This document shows positions 1-5,164 of a DNA stretch of 5,164 bases, in pieces. The translations under genes were made by a program, and so were the position numbers. The DNA comes from an uncultured Ruminococcus sp. GTDB taxonomy: Bacteria > Bacillota > Clostridia > Oscillospirales > Acutalibacteraceae. Location of the stretch: assembly GCA_902802975.1 (NCBI GenBank), contig CADCOF010000154.1:1-5164 (forward strand), given 5' to 3'. Under the pieces are notes generated by a model. That model was not told where the DNA came from and made no database searches. It was given only the letters and a program-made list of their open reading frames with translations. Within the stretch, counting starts at the first letter, position 1. Every line of letters starts with the position of its first letter.

Positions 1-91
1 TCACCTGCGCCATACATAATGTTGGACGCGGGAATAGCGTTGCGTTACAAATAAACTATGTGCGCGAACCGGGGGCGGCAGCATGCCGCGC
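1..91 (-). repeat. GC-rich palindromic interspersed repeat, copy A
   Basis: No gene is visible here. Read on the minus strand, the stretch matches the plus strand of 4006-4084 in order: a hairpin at 89-75 (GCGGCA-TGC-TGCCGC), an exact 20-bp block at 73-54 equal to 4022-4041, then TATTCCCGCG (36-27) against TATTGCCCGCG, a CAAC, and ATGGCG (13-8). Copy A is therefore inverted relative to the copy beyond the other end of the operon. It starts within two bases of the proA stop codon, so it would form the 3' end of the operon mRNA. No U-run directly follows the hairpin, so it is not a standard intrinsic terminator. The left limit of the copy is uncertain because the window ends. Confidence 0.75.
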
Positions 92-1333
92 CTATCTGGT
101 TTGACCGTTTCCTCTGATGATGAACTTCATAGAGGTGAGTTCGTTGAGTCCCATCGGACCTCTTGCGTGCAGCTTCTGAGTTGCAATGCCTATCTCTGCG
201 CCAAGACCAAATTCGCCGCCGTCCGTAAATCTCGTGGACGCGTTAACGTATACGGCAGCCGAATCAACTTCATCTGTGAACTTCTGTGCAGCCGCGTAAC
301 TCTCGGTAATGATCGACTCACTGTGACCTGTGCTGTATTTTGCAATATGAGCGATAGCCTCTTCGATGCTGTCTACAACCTTTACCGCAAGAATATAGTC
401 GCCGTATTCGGTGTACCAGTCGTCTTCCGTGGCTTTTTCTACACCGTCGAGTATTGCAGCGGCGCGTTCATCACATCTGAGCGTTACATCTTTTTCGTCA
501 AGCTTTGCCTTTATCATGGGAAGAGCTGCCTCTGCTATGTCCTTGTGTACAAGAATAGTTTCTATCGCGTTGCATACCGACGGGCGAGATGTTTTCGCGT
601 TGTTGATAATTTCAACAGCCATTTGTATATCTGCACTCTTGTCAACATAAACGTGGCAGTTGCCTGCGCCTGTCTCGATAACGGGAACCTTCGAGTTTTC
701 CACAACAGCTTTGATCAGACCTGCGCCGCCTCGCGGAATCAGCACGTCAACGTACTTAGTCAGCTGCATAAGCTCCACGCTCGACTCTCTGCGCGTATCC
801 TCAACAAGCGATACGCAGTCTGCGGGCAAACCGGCTTTCTCTATAGCTGCGCGCATGATGTTAGCAACGCATTTGTTTGAATTTATAGCTTCCTTGCCGC
901 CGCGGAGGATAACAGCGTTACCCGATTTAAGGCATAAAGCCGCTGCATCACTGGTTACATTCGGGCGCGCCTCGTAGATTATCGCAATAACGCCAAGCGG
1001 TACTTTTACTTTTTCGATTTTTAATCCGTTCGGGCGAACCGAGCCTTCGATAACGCGTCCTACCGGATCGGGGAGAGCCGCTACTTGACGAACGCCGTCC
1101 GCCATACCCTCTATTCTTGCTTTTGTGAGCTTGAGTCTGTCGATAAGAGCGGCGCGTGTGCCGTTTTCACGAGCTGCGGCGAGATCGATTTCGTTTGCGG
1201 CGATTATTTCATCGCAGTTTTCGATCAGTGCGTCGGCAACGCTCAAAAGAGCCTTGTTTTTGAGTTCGCCCGCGGTAAGAAGTACACGGGCAGCAGCTTT
1301 GGCATTTGCGCCAAGTTTTTCTAATTCTGTCAT
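92..1333 (-). CDS. proA: Gamma-glutamyl phosphate reductase (glutamate-5-semialdehyde dehydrogenase)
   Basis: This is the second step of proline synthesis from glutamate: cytoplasmic, NADPH-dependent reduction of gamma-glutamyl phosphate to glutamate-5-semialdehyde. The 413-residue product has full family length (E. coli ProA has 417). It belongs to the aldehyde dehydrogenase superfamily. Visible hallmarks are YEARPNVTSDAAALCLKSGN near residues 120-139, VIPRGG-like LIPRGG near 208, the catalytic cysteine at about 254 in SRPSVCNAIET, and the C-terminal blocks FTDGGEFGLGAEIGIATQK and HARGPMGLNELT. I chose the ATG at 1333. An in-frame GTG at 1342 lies inside the Shine-Dalgarno sequence and would have none of its own. 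The gene follows proB by 47 bases from this start, as the last gene of the operon. The stop is TAG. No frameshift or missing catalytic residue is seen. Confidence 0.97.
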   Translation of the reverse strand: MTELEKLGANAKAAARVLLTAGELKNKALLSVADALIENCDEIIAANEIDLAAARENGTRAALIDRLKLTKARIEGMADGVRQVAALPDPVGRVIEGSVRPNGLKIEKVKVPLGVIAIIYEARPNVTSDAAALCLKSGNAVILRGGKEAINSNKCVANIMRAAIEKAGLPADCVSLVEDTRRESSVELMQLTKYVDVLIPRGGAGLIKAVVENSKVPVIETGAGNCHVYVDKSADIQMAVEIINNAKTSRPSVCNAIETILVHKDIAEAALPMIKAKLDEKDVTLRCDERAAAILDGVEKATEDDWYTEYGDYILAVKVVDSIEEAIAHIAKYSTGHSESIITESYAAAQKFTDEVDSAAVYVNASTRFTDGGEFGLGAEIGIATQKLHARGPMGLNELTSMKFIIRGNGQTR

Positions 1334-1336
1334 ATT

Positions 1337-1347
1337 GATCACCTTTT
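1337..1347 (-). promoter_or_regulatory. proA ribosome binding site, decides the start codon
   Basis: On the minus strand this reads AAAAGGTGATC, and its AGGTGATC part is complementary to the 3' end of 16S rRNA (GATCACCT...). AAGG ends 8 bases before the ATG at 1333. The competing in-frame GTG (1342-1340) is part of this site itself, so the longer 416-residue reading is unlikely. Confidence 0.85.
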
Positions 1348-1380
1348 CTATATGTGTATTGAATGTATATTTATAAAATA

Positions 1381-2175
1381 TTACTTAGATGCTTTAAATA
1401 AAGTGCCTATCTGGCGACCTTCCAAAAGATCGTAGAGTCTTTTCGGGTTTTCACCGTTCATTACACAAACATCGATACCGGCGGCGGTTGCTATCTCTGC
1501 AGCAATTATCTTTGTGCGCATTCCGCCGGTGCCGCGGCTGGAGCCTGTTCCGCCTGCCATTGTGCGTATTTCGTCCGTTATCTCCTCAACGACGTCTATC
1601 TTTTCGGCGTCGTCGTTTTCCCTCGGATTTGAGGTGTACAGTCCATCGATATCGGTAAGGATAATAAGCAGATCGGCGTTTACTATCTCGGCAACAGTTG
1701 CGGAAAGTCGGTCGTTGTCGCCGAAATTCTCGCCGTCAAGTTCATCAATGGCAACAGTGTCATTTTCGTTGACAATGGGGATAATATCCATATCAAGAAG
1801 TGTATCGATAGTATTGATAACGTTTTGTTTTTTATGGTCTGTATCGACTGCAAATTTTGTCAGCAGTATTTGCGCAACGTTATGGTTATACTCACCGAAG
1901 AATTTATCATAAATAAACATTAGCTCGCATTGACCCACAGCAGCAACAGCTTGTTTGTCTTTGTTTTCTTTCGGACGCGATTTTAGTCCGAGTTTTCCCA
2001 CGCCGACTCCTATCGCACCGGAGCTTACAAGAATTATCTCTTTGCCCGAATTCGCCAAATTGCACAGCACTTTTACGAGAGTTTCCACTCTGCGCAGATT
2101 GAGTCTGCCGCCTTTAAATGTCAGCGTTGACGTGCCGACTTTTACGACAATGCGTTTTGCGTTTTCAATGTCCAT
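1381..2175 (-). CDS. proB: Glutamate 5-kinase, short form without PUA domain
   Basis: This catalyses the first step of proline synthesis, the ATP-dependent phosphorylation of L-glutamate to gamma-glutamyl phosphate, in the cytoplasm. The 264-residue product is a single amino acid kinase (AAK) domain. Visible motifs are VVKVGTSTLT with K12, VSSGAIGVG at 50-58, AAVGQ at 78-82, NENDTVA at 136-142, FGDNDRLSA at 151-159, LTDIDGLYTSNP at 173-184 and GTGGMRTK with K222. It stops at the end of the AAK domain. The C-terminal RNA-binding-type PUA domain of E. coli ProB (367 residues) is absent, and the TAA stop follows a natural domain end, so this looks like a genuine short form, not a truncation. The start is ATG at 2175, with AAGAGGA 8 bases upstream. 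Proline feedback inhibition is typical of the family and acts through the AAK domain, but it cannot be judged here. Confidence 0.96.
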   Translation of the reverse strand: MDIENAKRIVVKVGTSTLTFKGGRLNLRRVETLVKVLCNLANSGKEIILVSSGAIGVGVGKLGLKSRPKENKDKQAVAAVGQCELMFIYDKFFGEYNHNVAQILLTKFAVDTDHKKQNVINTIDTLLDMDIIPIVNENDTVAIDELDGENFGDNDRLSATVAEIVNADLLIILTDIDGLYTSNPRENDDAEKIDVVEEITDEIRTMAGGTGSSRGTGGMRTKIIAAEIATAAGIDVCVMNGENPKRLYDLLEGRQIGTLFKASK

Positions 2176-2231
2176 TATGTACGTCCTCTTTTCTTTCCTT
2201 TTCCTTATAATCTTTCAATCTCTTTTTCTCG
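2176..2231 (-). promoter_or_regulatory. Purine-rich intergenic spacer with proB ribosome binding site
   Basis: The 56-base gap between the mutase stop (TAA at 2234-2232) and the proB ATG is almost all purine on the minus strand in its 3' half. It contains AAGAGGA at 2190-2184, 8 bases before the proB start. I see no terminator hairpin in it, which supports co-transcription of proB with the upstream mutase gene. Confidence 0.6.
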
Positions 2232-3752
2232 TTATACCAATTTATCGCACAGCGCGATAAATTCACTCACCTGATCAAATATTTTCTTGCAGCCGCCTTT
2301 TTCGTTGCTCTCTATATTCAGCGGCATGATAGGGTCATGTACACTAAGACGAAGTAAAAACCACCCGTCACCATGTTCCTTGTCAAGCGATACTCTCACG
2401 CCCTCTCTGCTGTCGTCCGCAAGCGTCCAGCCCTCTTTCGTGAGCGCGTATTCATTCAGCTTGGCGATCACACTTTCTCCGTATGTTCTGAAATCATGCT
2501 CGGTTATCTTGTAGCGAACTTCACGCTCTTCCAATGCTTCTTTCAGATTTCGGGTGAGGTCTTCCAGTGTTTTGCCTTCTTTGCGCAGCAAGGCTGCCTT
2601 TATTATGATCTTTGTACACAGATACGCTCCGTCATCGAGAAAATAGTTCTCTCTCATAGCGGCGTGCCCCGATGTTTCAATTGCGAGCGGGCAGTCAATG
2701 CCCTCGTTATTCAGGCGAATAGCTTCATTGATAACGTTCTTGTATCCTCTTTTAAATCTGTGATGTCTGCCGTGCAGCGTTTTTTCGATAAATTCCTTCA
2801 AACCGTCGGACGTTATCGAGTCCGTAACAATTGTGCCGCCTTCGCAGTTTTCAAGTGCGATTGCAGCGGCAACCGCAACAAGTCGATTGCGGTTTATTTC
2901 GTTTCCGAAAGCGTCAACTGCGCCGCCTCTGTCAACGTCGGTATCAAAAATTACGCCCAGATCGCTTCCGCTTTCTTTTACGGCTTCGCAGATCGATTTC
3001 ATAGCGTCGGCATTTTCCGGATTGGGCACATGGTTGGGGAACATTCCGTCAGGAGCGAGATATCGGCTGCCCGATGTATCTGCGCCAAGCGGTGCAAGGA
3101 CTTTCTTCGCGTAAAAACCGCCCGCGCCGTTGCCTGCGTCAACTGCAATCTTAAAGCCCTTGAGCGGGTGATCGTAATCCTCGGCGTTTACGCCCTCTTT
3201 GATCATATTTCGAAGTCGCTCTGAGTACTGTTTCATGTAATCAGTAAGAACAATTTCGCCTTTGAGGGTGTTGGGCTGATCGTTGCCGTTACCGCTGATC
3301 TCCTGAGATATTTCGAGCAGCTTTGTTATATCGCTGCTTTCAAGACCGCCCTCGGGAGTGAAAAATTTAAGACCATTACGATTAAACGGGTGGTGGCTTG
3401 CGGTGATCATGACTGCACCGCTGCATTTGAGATCAACTGTTGTCATAAACATAGACGGGGTAGAGGCAAGGCCGCAGTCCAGAACTTTTACGCCGCAGCC
3501 GGAAAGAGCACGAATGACAACGCCGGCTATCGCGGGACCCGATATGCGGGAATCACGCCCTACAGATACGGTAAGCGCGTCAGGAGATGTGTTGGTTTTA
3601 TCGGCAAGCCAACGCACGAACGCTTTGGTTATTGTTTCACAGATATCCAGCGTGAGATTGACTTCTTCACCTTCCACGCCCTCGACAGCGCAGCCTCTTA
3701 TATCGGTACCGCTTTTAAGACAGCTCCATTTTTCTTCAAGAACAACTGACAT
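2232..3752 (-). CDS. Alpha-D-phosphohexomutase (phosphoglucomutase/phosphomannomutase family)
   Basis: This 506-residue cytoplasmic enzyme should interconvert hexose 1-phosphate and 6-phosphate through a phosphoserine and a bisphosphorylated intermediate. Family motifs appear in the right order. The phosphoserine loop is TASHHPFNRNGLK, with the nucleophile near S119. The Mg-binding loop is DTDVDR at 270-275. The sugar-binding loop is ETSGH at 359-363, and REGVRVSL begins the C-terminal domain at 449. The usual final phosphate loop RPSxTEP is replaced by RLSVHDP at 468-474, followed by IMPLNIES. This resembles, from memory, the variant loop of some plant phosphohexomutase-like proteins. The substrate (glucose, mannose or glucosamine phosphate) cannot be fixed from sequence. 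I chose the ATG at 3752 because AAGGAG lies 9 bases upstream. An upstream in-frame ATG at 3821 overlaps the -10 region and is not usable. This is the first gene of the operon with proBA. Confidence 0.9.
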   Translation of the reverse strand: MSVVLEEKWSCLKSGTDIRGCAVEGVEGEEVNLTLDICETITKAFVRWLADKTNTSPDALTVSVGRDSRISGPAIAGVVIRALSGCGVKVLDCGLASTPSMFMTTVDLKCSGAVMITASHHPFNRNGLKFFTPEGGLESSDITKLLEISQEISGNGNDQPNTLKGEIVLTDYMKQYSERLRNMIKEGVNAEDYDHPLKGFKIAVDAGNGAGGFYAKKVLAPLGADTSGSRYLAPDGMFPNHVPNPENADAMKSICEAVKESGSDLGVIFDTDVDRGGAVDAFGNEINRNRLVAVAAAIALENCEGGTIVTDSITSDGLKEFIEKTLHGRHHRFKRGYKNVINEAIRLNNEGIDCPLAIETSGHAAMRENYFLDDGAYLCTKIIIKAALLRKEGKTLEDLTRNLKEALEEREVRYKITEHDFRTYGESVIAKLNEYALTKEGWTLADDSREGVRVSLDKEHGDGWFLLRLSVHDPIMPLNIESNEKGGCKKIFDQVSEFIALCDKLV

Positions 3753-3761
3753 ATTAATACG

Positions 3762-3767
3762 CTCCTT
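3762..3767 (-). promoter_or_regulatory. Phosphohexomutase ribosome binding site
   Basis: AAGGAG on the minus strand, 9 bases upstream of the ATG at 3752. It fixes the start at the residue preceding SVVLEEKW and excludes the 23-residue upstream extension, which has no such site and overlaps the promoter. Confidence 0.85.
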
Positions 3768-3812
3768 AAGTATGTTGTATTTCGGAACAGCCGAGAATAT
3801 ATCGACAATACT

Positions 3813-3841
3813 ATTATACATTATTATTTGTCAGTTGTCGA
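3813..3841 (-). promoter_or_regulatory. Sigma-A-type promoter of the mutase-proB-proA operon
   Basis: On the minus strand, TCGACA (3841-3836, five of six matches to TTGACA) is followed by a 17-base spacer and a perfect TATAAT (3818-3813). Transcription would start near 3806, giving a leader of roughly 55 bases before the mutase ATG. I see no attenuator, T-box or riboswitch fold in this short leader. Confidence 0.75.
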
Positions 3842-3887
3842 GAGTTTTTTCAAATACATGCAACTATTCGGTGAGAACGGAATTGTC

Positions 3888-4005
3888 AGCGGCGTGCCGC
3901 CGCTCCCAAATACGCGATTTAATTTTTCGTGTGAGTAGTTTCAGTGCGCGCGTGCCCCGGCTTGCCCGGTAAGCCTTCTCTATTGTGTCGGGCGGCATAC
4001 TGCCG
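3888..4005 (+). repeat. GC-rich palindromic interspersed repeat, copy C (diverged)
   Basis: Bases 3889-3907 are identical to 4006-4024 (19 bp, hairpin GCGGCG-TGC-CGCCGC plus TCCC). Further along, TTCGTGTG at 3926-3933 matches 4040-4047, and GCGCGCGTGC at 3946-3955 resembles 4056-4065. The spacing shrinks from 117 to about 110, so the two are tandem copies separated by small indels. A weak inverted repeat, GGCTT(7)AAGCC, lies at 3959-3975. A further hairpin of the same kind, CGGCA-TAC-TGCCG, is at 3993-4005 and abuts copy B. Copy C is diverged over its AT-rich part (3908-3925). Confidence 0.6.
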
Positions 4006-4084
4006 GCGGCGTGCCGCCGCTCCCGGTTCGCGCACATAGTTCGTGTGCGTATTGCCCGCGGGTGCAACCCGCCGCCGCATGGCG
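4006..4084 (+). repeat. GC-rich palindromic interspersed repeat, copy B
   Basis: This is the best-preserved copy. It begins with hairpin GCGGCG-TGC-CGCCGC (4006-4020), then TCCC and the 20-bp block at 4022-4041 that recurs inverted at 73-54. It then has TTCGTGTGCG, TATTGCCCGCG (4050-4060) and a second perfect hairpin GCGGGT-GCA-ACCCGC (4058-4072), and ends near ATGGCG (4079-4084). It sits 54 bases upstream of the yebC -35 box and carries no coding signal. The sequence is clearly richer in GC than its immediate flanks. Confidence 0.75.
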
Positions 4085-4137
4085 ACCACACTCATGTTGT
4101 AATTTCAACCGTTCATGTAAAAGTTTGTGATTCATAC

Positions 4138-4166
4138 TTGAAATCATAAAATTATTATGATATAAT
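4138..4166 (+). promoter_or_regulatory. Strong extended -10 promoter of yebC
   Basis: TTGAAA (4138-4143), a 17-base spacer and a perfect TATAAT (4161-4166) preceded by TGA, giving the extended -10 form TGnTATAAT. The predicted start is near 4173, giving a leader of about 67 bases to the yebC ATG. An imperfect dyad (TGATTCA at 4128-4134 against TGAAATCA at 4139-4146) overlaps the -35 box. Confidence 0.85.
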
Positions 4167-4222
4167 TGGGTAGTTGCAGCAAGCGACATTATTTGTTAAA
4201 TACTCATTATCGGAAAAAAGTG

Positions 4223-4228
4223 AAAGGA
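4223..4228 (+). promoter_or_regulatory. yebC ribosome binding site
   Basis: AAAGGA, 11 bases before the ATG at 4240. A second AAGGA (4235-4239) touches the ATG and is too close to serve. The upstream in-frame ATG at 4174 coincides with the predicted transcription start, has no ribosome binding site, and would add 22 residues ahead of the conserved SGHSKW N-terminus, so it is excluded. Confidence 0.7.
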
Positions 4229-4239
4229 CTGATCAAGGA

Positions 4240-4986
4240 ATGTCGGGACATTCTAAATGGAGTACCATAAAAAACAAAAAAGCCAAAAATGACGGCGCGC
4301 GAGCTAAAATATTCACAAAGATAGGCAGAGAGCTTATTGTAGCGATCAAAGAAGGCGGCAGTGCCGACCCCAACGTTAATTCGCGCCTGAAGGATACAAT
4401 AGCAAAAGCAAAAGCCAACAATGTTCCAAATGACAACATTGAGCGTATCATCAAAAAAGCGGCAAGCAGCAATGACGCGTCAAAATATGAAGCTATTACA
4501 TACGAAGGATATGGTCCCGGCGGAATTGCCGTTATTGTTGAAGCACTGACCGATAATCGAAACAGAACCGCAGGAGATGTTCGTCACGCTTTCGATAAGT
4601 TCGGAGGAAACCTTGGAACACAGGGCTGCGTTTCGTTTATGTTTGAGAAGAAGGGCGTTCTTATCACTGAGAGCGAGGATCTTGATGAAGAAAAAGTTAT
4701 GGAAGACGCACTCGAAAGCGGTGCCTCCGACTTCAAAGCCGAAGACGATGTATTTGAGATTTATACGGAACCCGAGGATTTCAGTGCCGTAAACGATGCG
4801 CTTACCGAGCTTGGATACAAATTTATCGAAGCTGAAATCGAGATGGTTCCCTCTAATTACACAAAACTTGAAGACAGCGAGCAAGAAGAAAAAATGCAGA
4901 AGCTCCTCGATTTCCTTGAGGATAACGACGATGTGCAGAACGTTTGGCACAACTGGGATTTTGTAGCCCCTGATGACGACAACTAA
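4240..4986 (+). CDS. yebC: YebC/PmpR/TACO1-family gene-expression factor
   Basis: The 248-residue product has typical family length. It opens with the near-invariant [16 protein letters not shown], followed by the helical N-terminal domain with [17 protein letters not shown] at 24-40. Next comes [20 protein letters not shown] at 88-107 and [18 protein letters not shown] at 109-126, with SFMFEKKG at 132-139. It ends with NVWHNWDF at 234-241, the usual C-terminal signature. It is cytoplasmic, with no signal peptide or membrane segment. Bacterial members were first described as DNA-binding transcription regulators. Later work on mitochondrial TACO1 and bacterial YebC points to ribosome association and relief of translational stalling, notably at proline runs. 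Which role applies here cannot be read from sequence. It is often found near ruvC in other bacteria, but here its only visible neighbour is the divergent mutase-proBA operon. The stop is TAA. Confidence 0.96.
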   Translation: MSGHSKWSTIKNKKAKNDGARAKIFTKIGRELIVAIKEGGSADPNVNSRLKDTIAKAKANNVPNDNIERIIKKAASSNDASKYEAITYEGYGPGGIAVIVEALTDNRNRTAGDVRHAFDKFGGNLGTQGCVSFMFEKKGVLITESEDLDEEKVMEDALESGASDFKAEDDVFEIYTEPEDFSAVNDALTELGYKFIEAEIEMVPSNYTKLEDSEQEEKMQKLLDFLEDNDDVQNVWHNWDFVAPDDDN

Positions 4987-5164
4987 GCAATTGAGCGGTC
5001 GAAGGCAGTTCGGCAGGTGTGCGCATGCCCGCAGTTCACGCTCAGACTTTGTGTAAATAAAAATGTTCTACCTGAGTGGTTGGAATTTCGATACAATAAT
5101 TGTAACTATTCAGAATACAAAAGTTTTCTATCGAACGAATTTCATTTCTCTATTTTAGTTTAAA
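4987..5164. other. Non-coding 3' flank of yebC
   Basis: I see no gene here. The first part (4992-5044) is GC-rich and bounded by a 6-bp inverted repeat, TGAGCG (4992-4997) and CGCTCA (5039-5044), with GCAGTTC occurring twice inside (5005-5011 and 5031-5037). It could act in 3' end formation, but the loop is long and no clean U-run follows. GTGTGCGCATGCCCGC (5018-5033) resembles 4043-4059 of repeat copy B. The remainder (about 5050-5164) is AT-rich, with no promoter I would defend. Confidence 0.45.

Larger units (their letters stand above)
3842..4137. other. Non-coding interval between divergent promoters
   Basis: About 300 bases lie between the two divergent -35 boxes. The flanks are AT-rich (3842-3887 and 4085-4137) and the middle (3888-4084) is GC-rich, made of the repeat copies and hairpins listed separately. 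Minus-strand open frames here encode low-complexity, arginine- and alanine-rich peptides made from the repeats and have no convincing ribosome binding sites, so I call no gene. Confidence 0.7.

Noticed and set aside
83..880. 265-codon plus-strand open frame opposite proA
   Set aside because: It lies wholly antisense to a full-length, motif-complete proA, is cysteine-rich with no recognisable domain, and has no ribosome binding site. It is a shadow frame.
1348..1380. Separate proA promoter in the AT-rich gap after proB
   Set aside because: TATAAA-like sequence is present on the minus strand, but I found no -35 partner at proper spacing. AT-rich gaps give such matches by chance.
2373..3224. 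283-codon plus-strand open frame opposite the phosphohexomutase
   Set aside because: Antisense to a gene with all family motifs, with a cysteine- and phenylalanine-rich composition typical of shadow frames.
3753..3806. Riboswitch or T-box leader controlling the operon
   Set aside because: The leader is only about 55 bases, with no T-box sequence, terminator/antiterminator pair or known aptamer core visible.
3993..4020. Intrinsic terminator
   Set aside because: The hairpins are GC-rich but no U-run follows on either strand, and both flanking genes point away from the region, so no transcript needs to end here.
3888..4084. CRISPR array
   Set aside because: The repeats are palindromic, only two to three in number, irregularly spaced and diverged, with no uniform spacers and no cas gene.
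3864..4189. Two overlapping minus-strand small frames (75 and 69 codons) in the intergenic region
   Set aside because: They are read through the GC-rich repeats, giving Arg/Ala/Gly-rich peptides, with no good Shine-Dalgarno site, and they overlap the yebC promoter.

Overview
The window looks like chromosomal DNA from a low-to-mid-GC Firmicute, most likely a Clostridia gut or rumen lineage (Ruminococcus/Oscillospiraceae-like). This is inferred from gene content, a short glutamate 5-kinase without a PUA domain, strong purine-rich Shine-Dalgarno sites and near-consensus sigma-A promoters. No phylogeny could be run, so the placement is tentative.

Layout. Positions 1-91 hold a GC-rich palindromic repeat that ends against the proA stop codon. 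Positions 92-3752 are a three-gene operon on the minus strand. It is read from the right: an alpha-D-phosphohexomutase (phosphoglucomutase/phosphomannomutase family), then proB (glutamate 5-kinase), then proA (gamma-glutamyl phosphate reductase). A good promoter for it lies at 3813-3841. Positions 3842-4137 contain no gene but hold two diverged copies of the same repeat family and several GC-rich hairpins. A divergent, very strong extended -10 promoter at 4138-4166 drives a plus-strand yebC/TACO1-family gene (4240-4986). Positions 4987-5164 are non-coding, with a small repeat-like fragment followed by an AT-rich stretch.

How the genes work together. ProB phosphorylates glutamate and ProA reduces the labile gamma-glutamyl phosphate to glutamate-5-semialdehyde, which cyclises and is reduced to proline by ProC (not in this window). 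The first gene of the operon is a sugar-phosphate mutase with no obvious step in proline synthesis, so the grouping is either functional coupling not seen from sequence or simple co-transcription. YebC is transcribed separately and is a housekeeping gene-expression factor.

The genes are ordinary. The most unusual part of the window is the non-coding repeat family. Its copies lie inverted at both ends of the pgm-proBA operon, share a 20-bp exact block, and carry a hairpin with a compensatory base-pair change between copies. I found no CRISPR array, tRNA, rRNA, transposase or defence gene.
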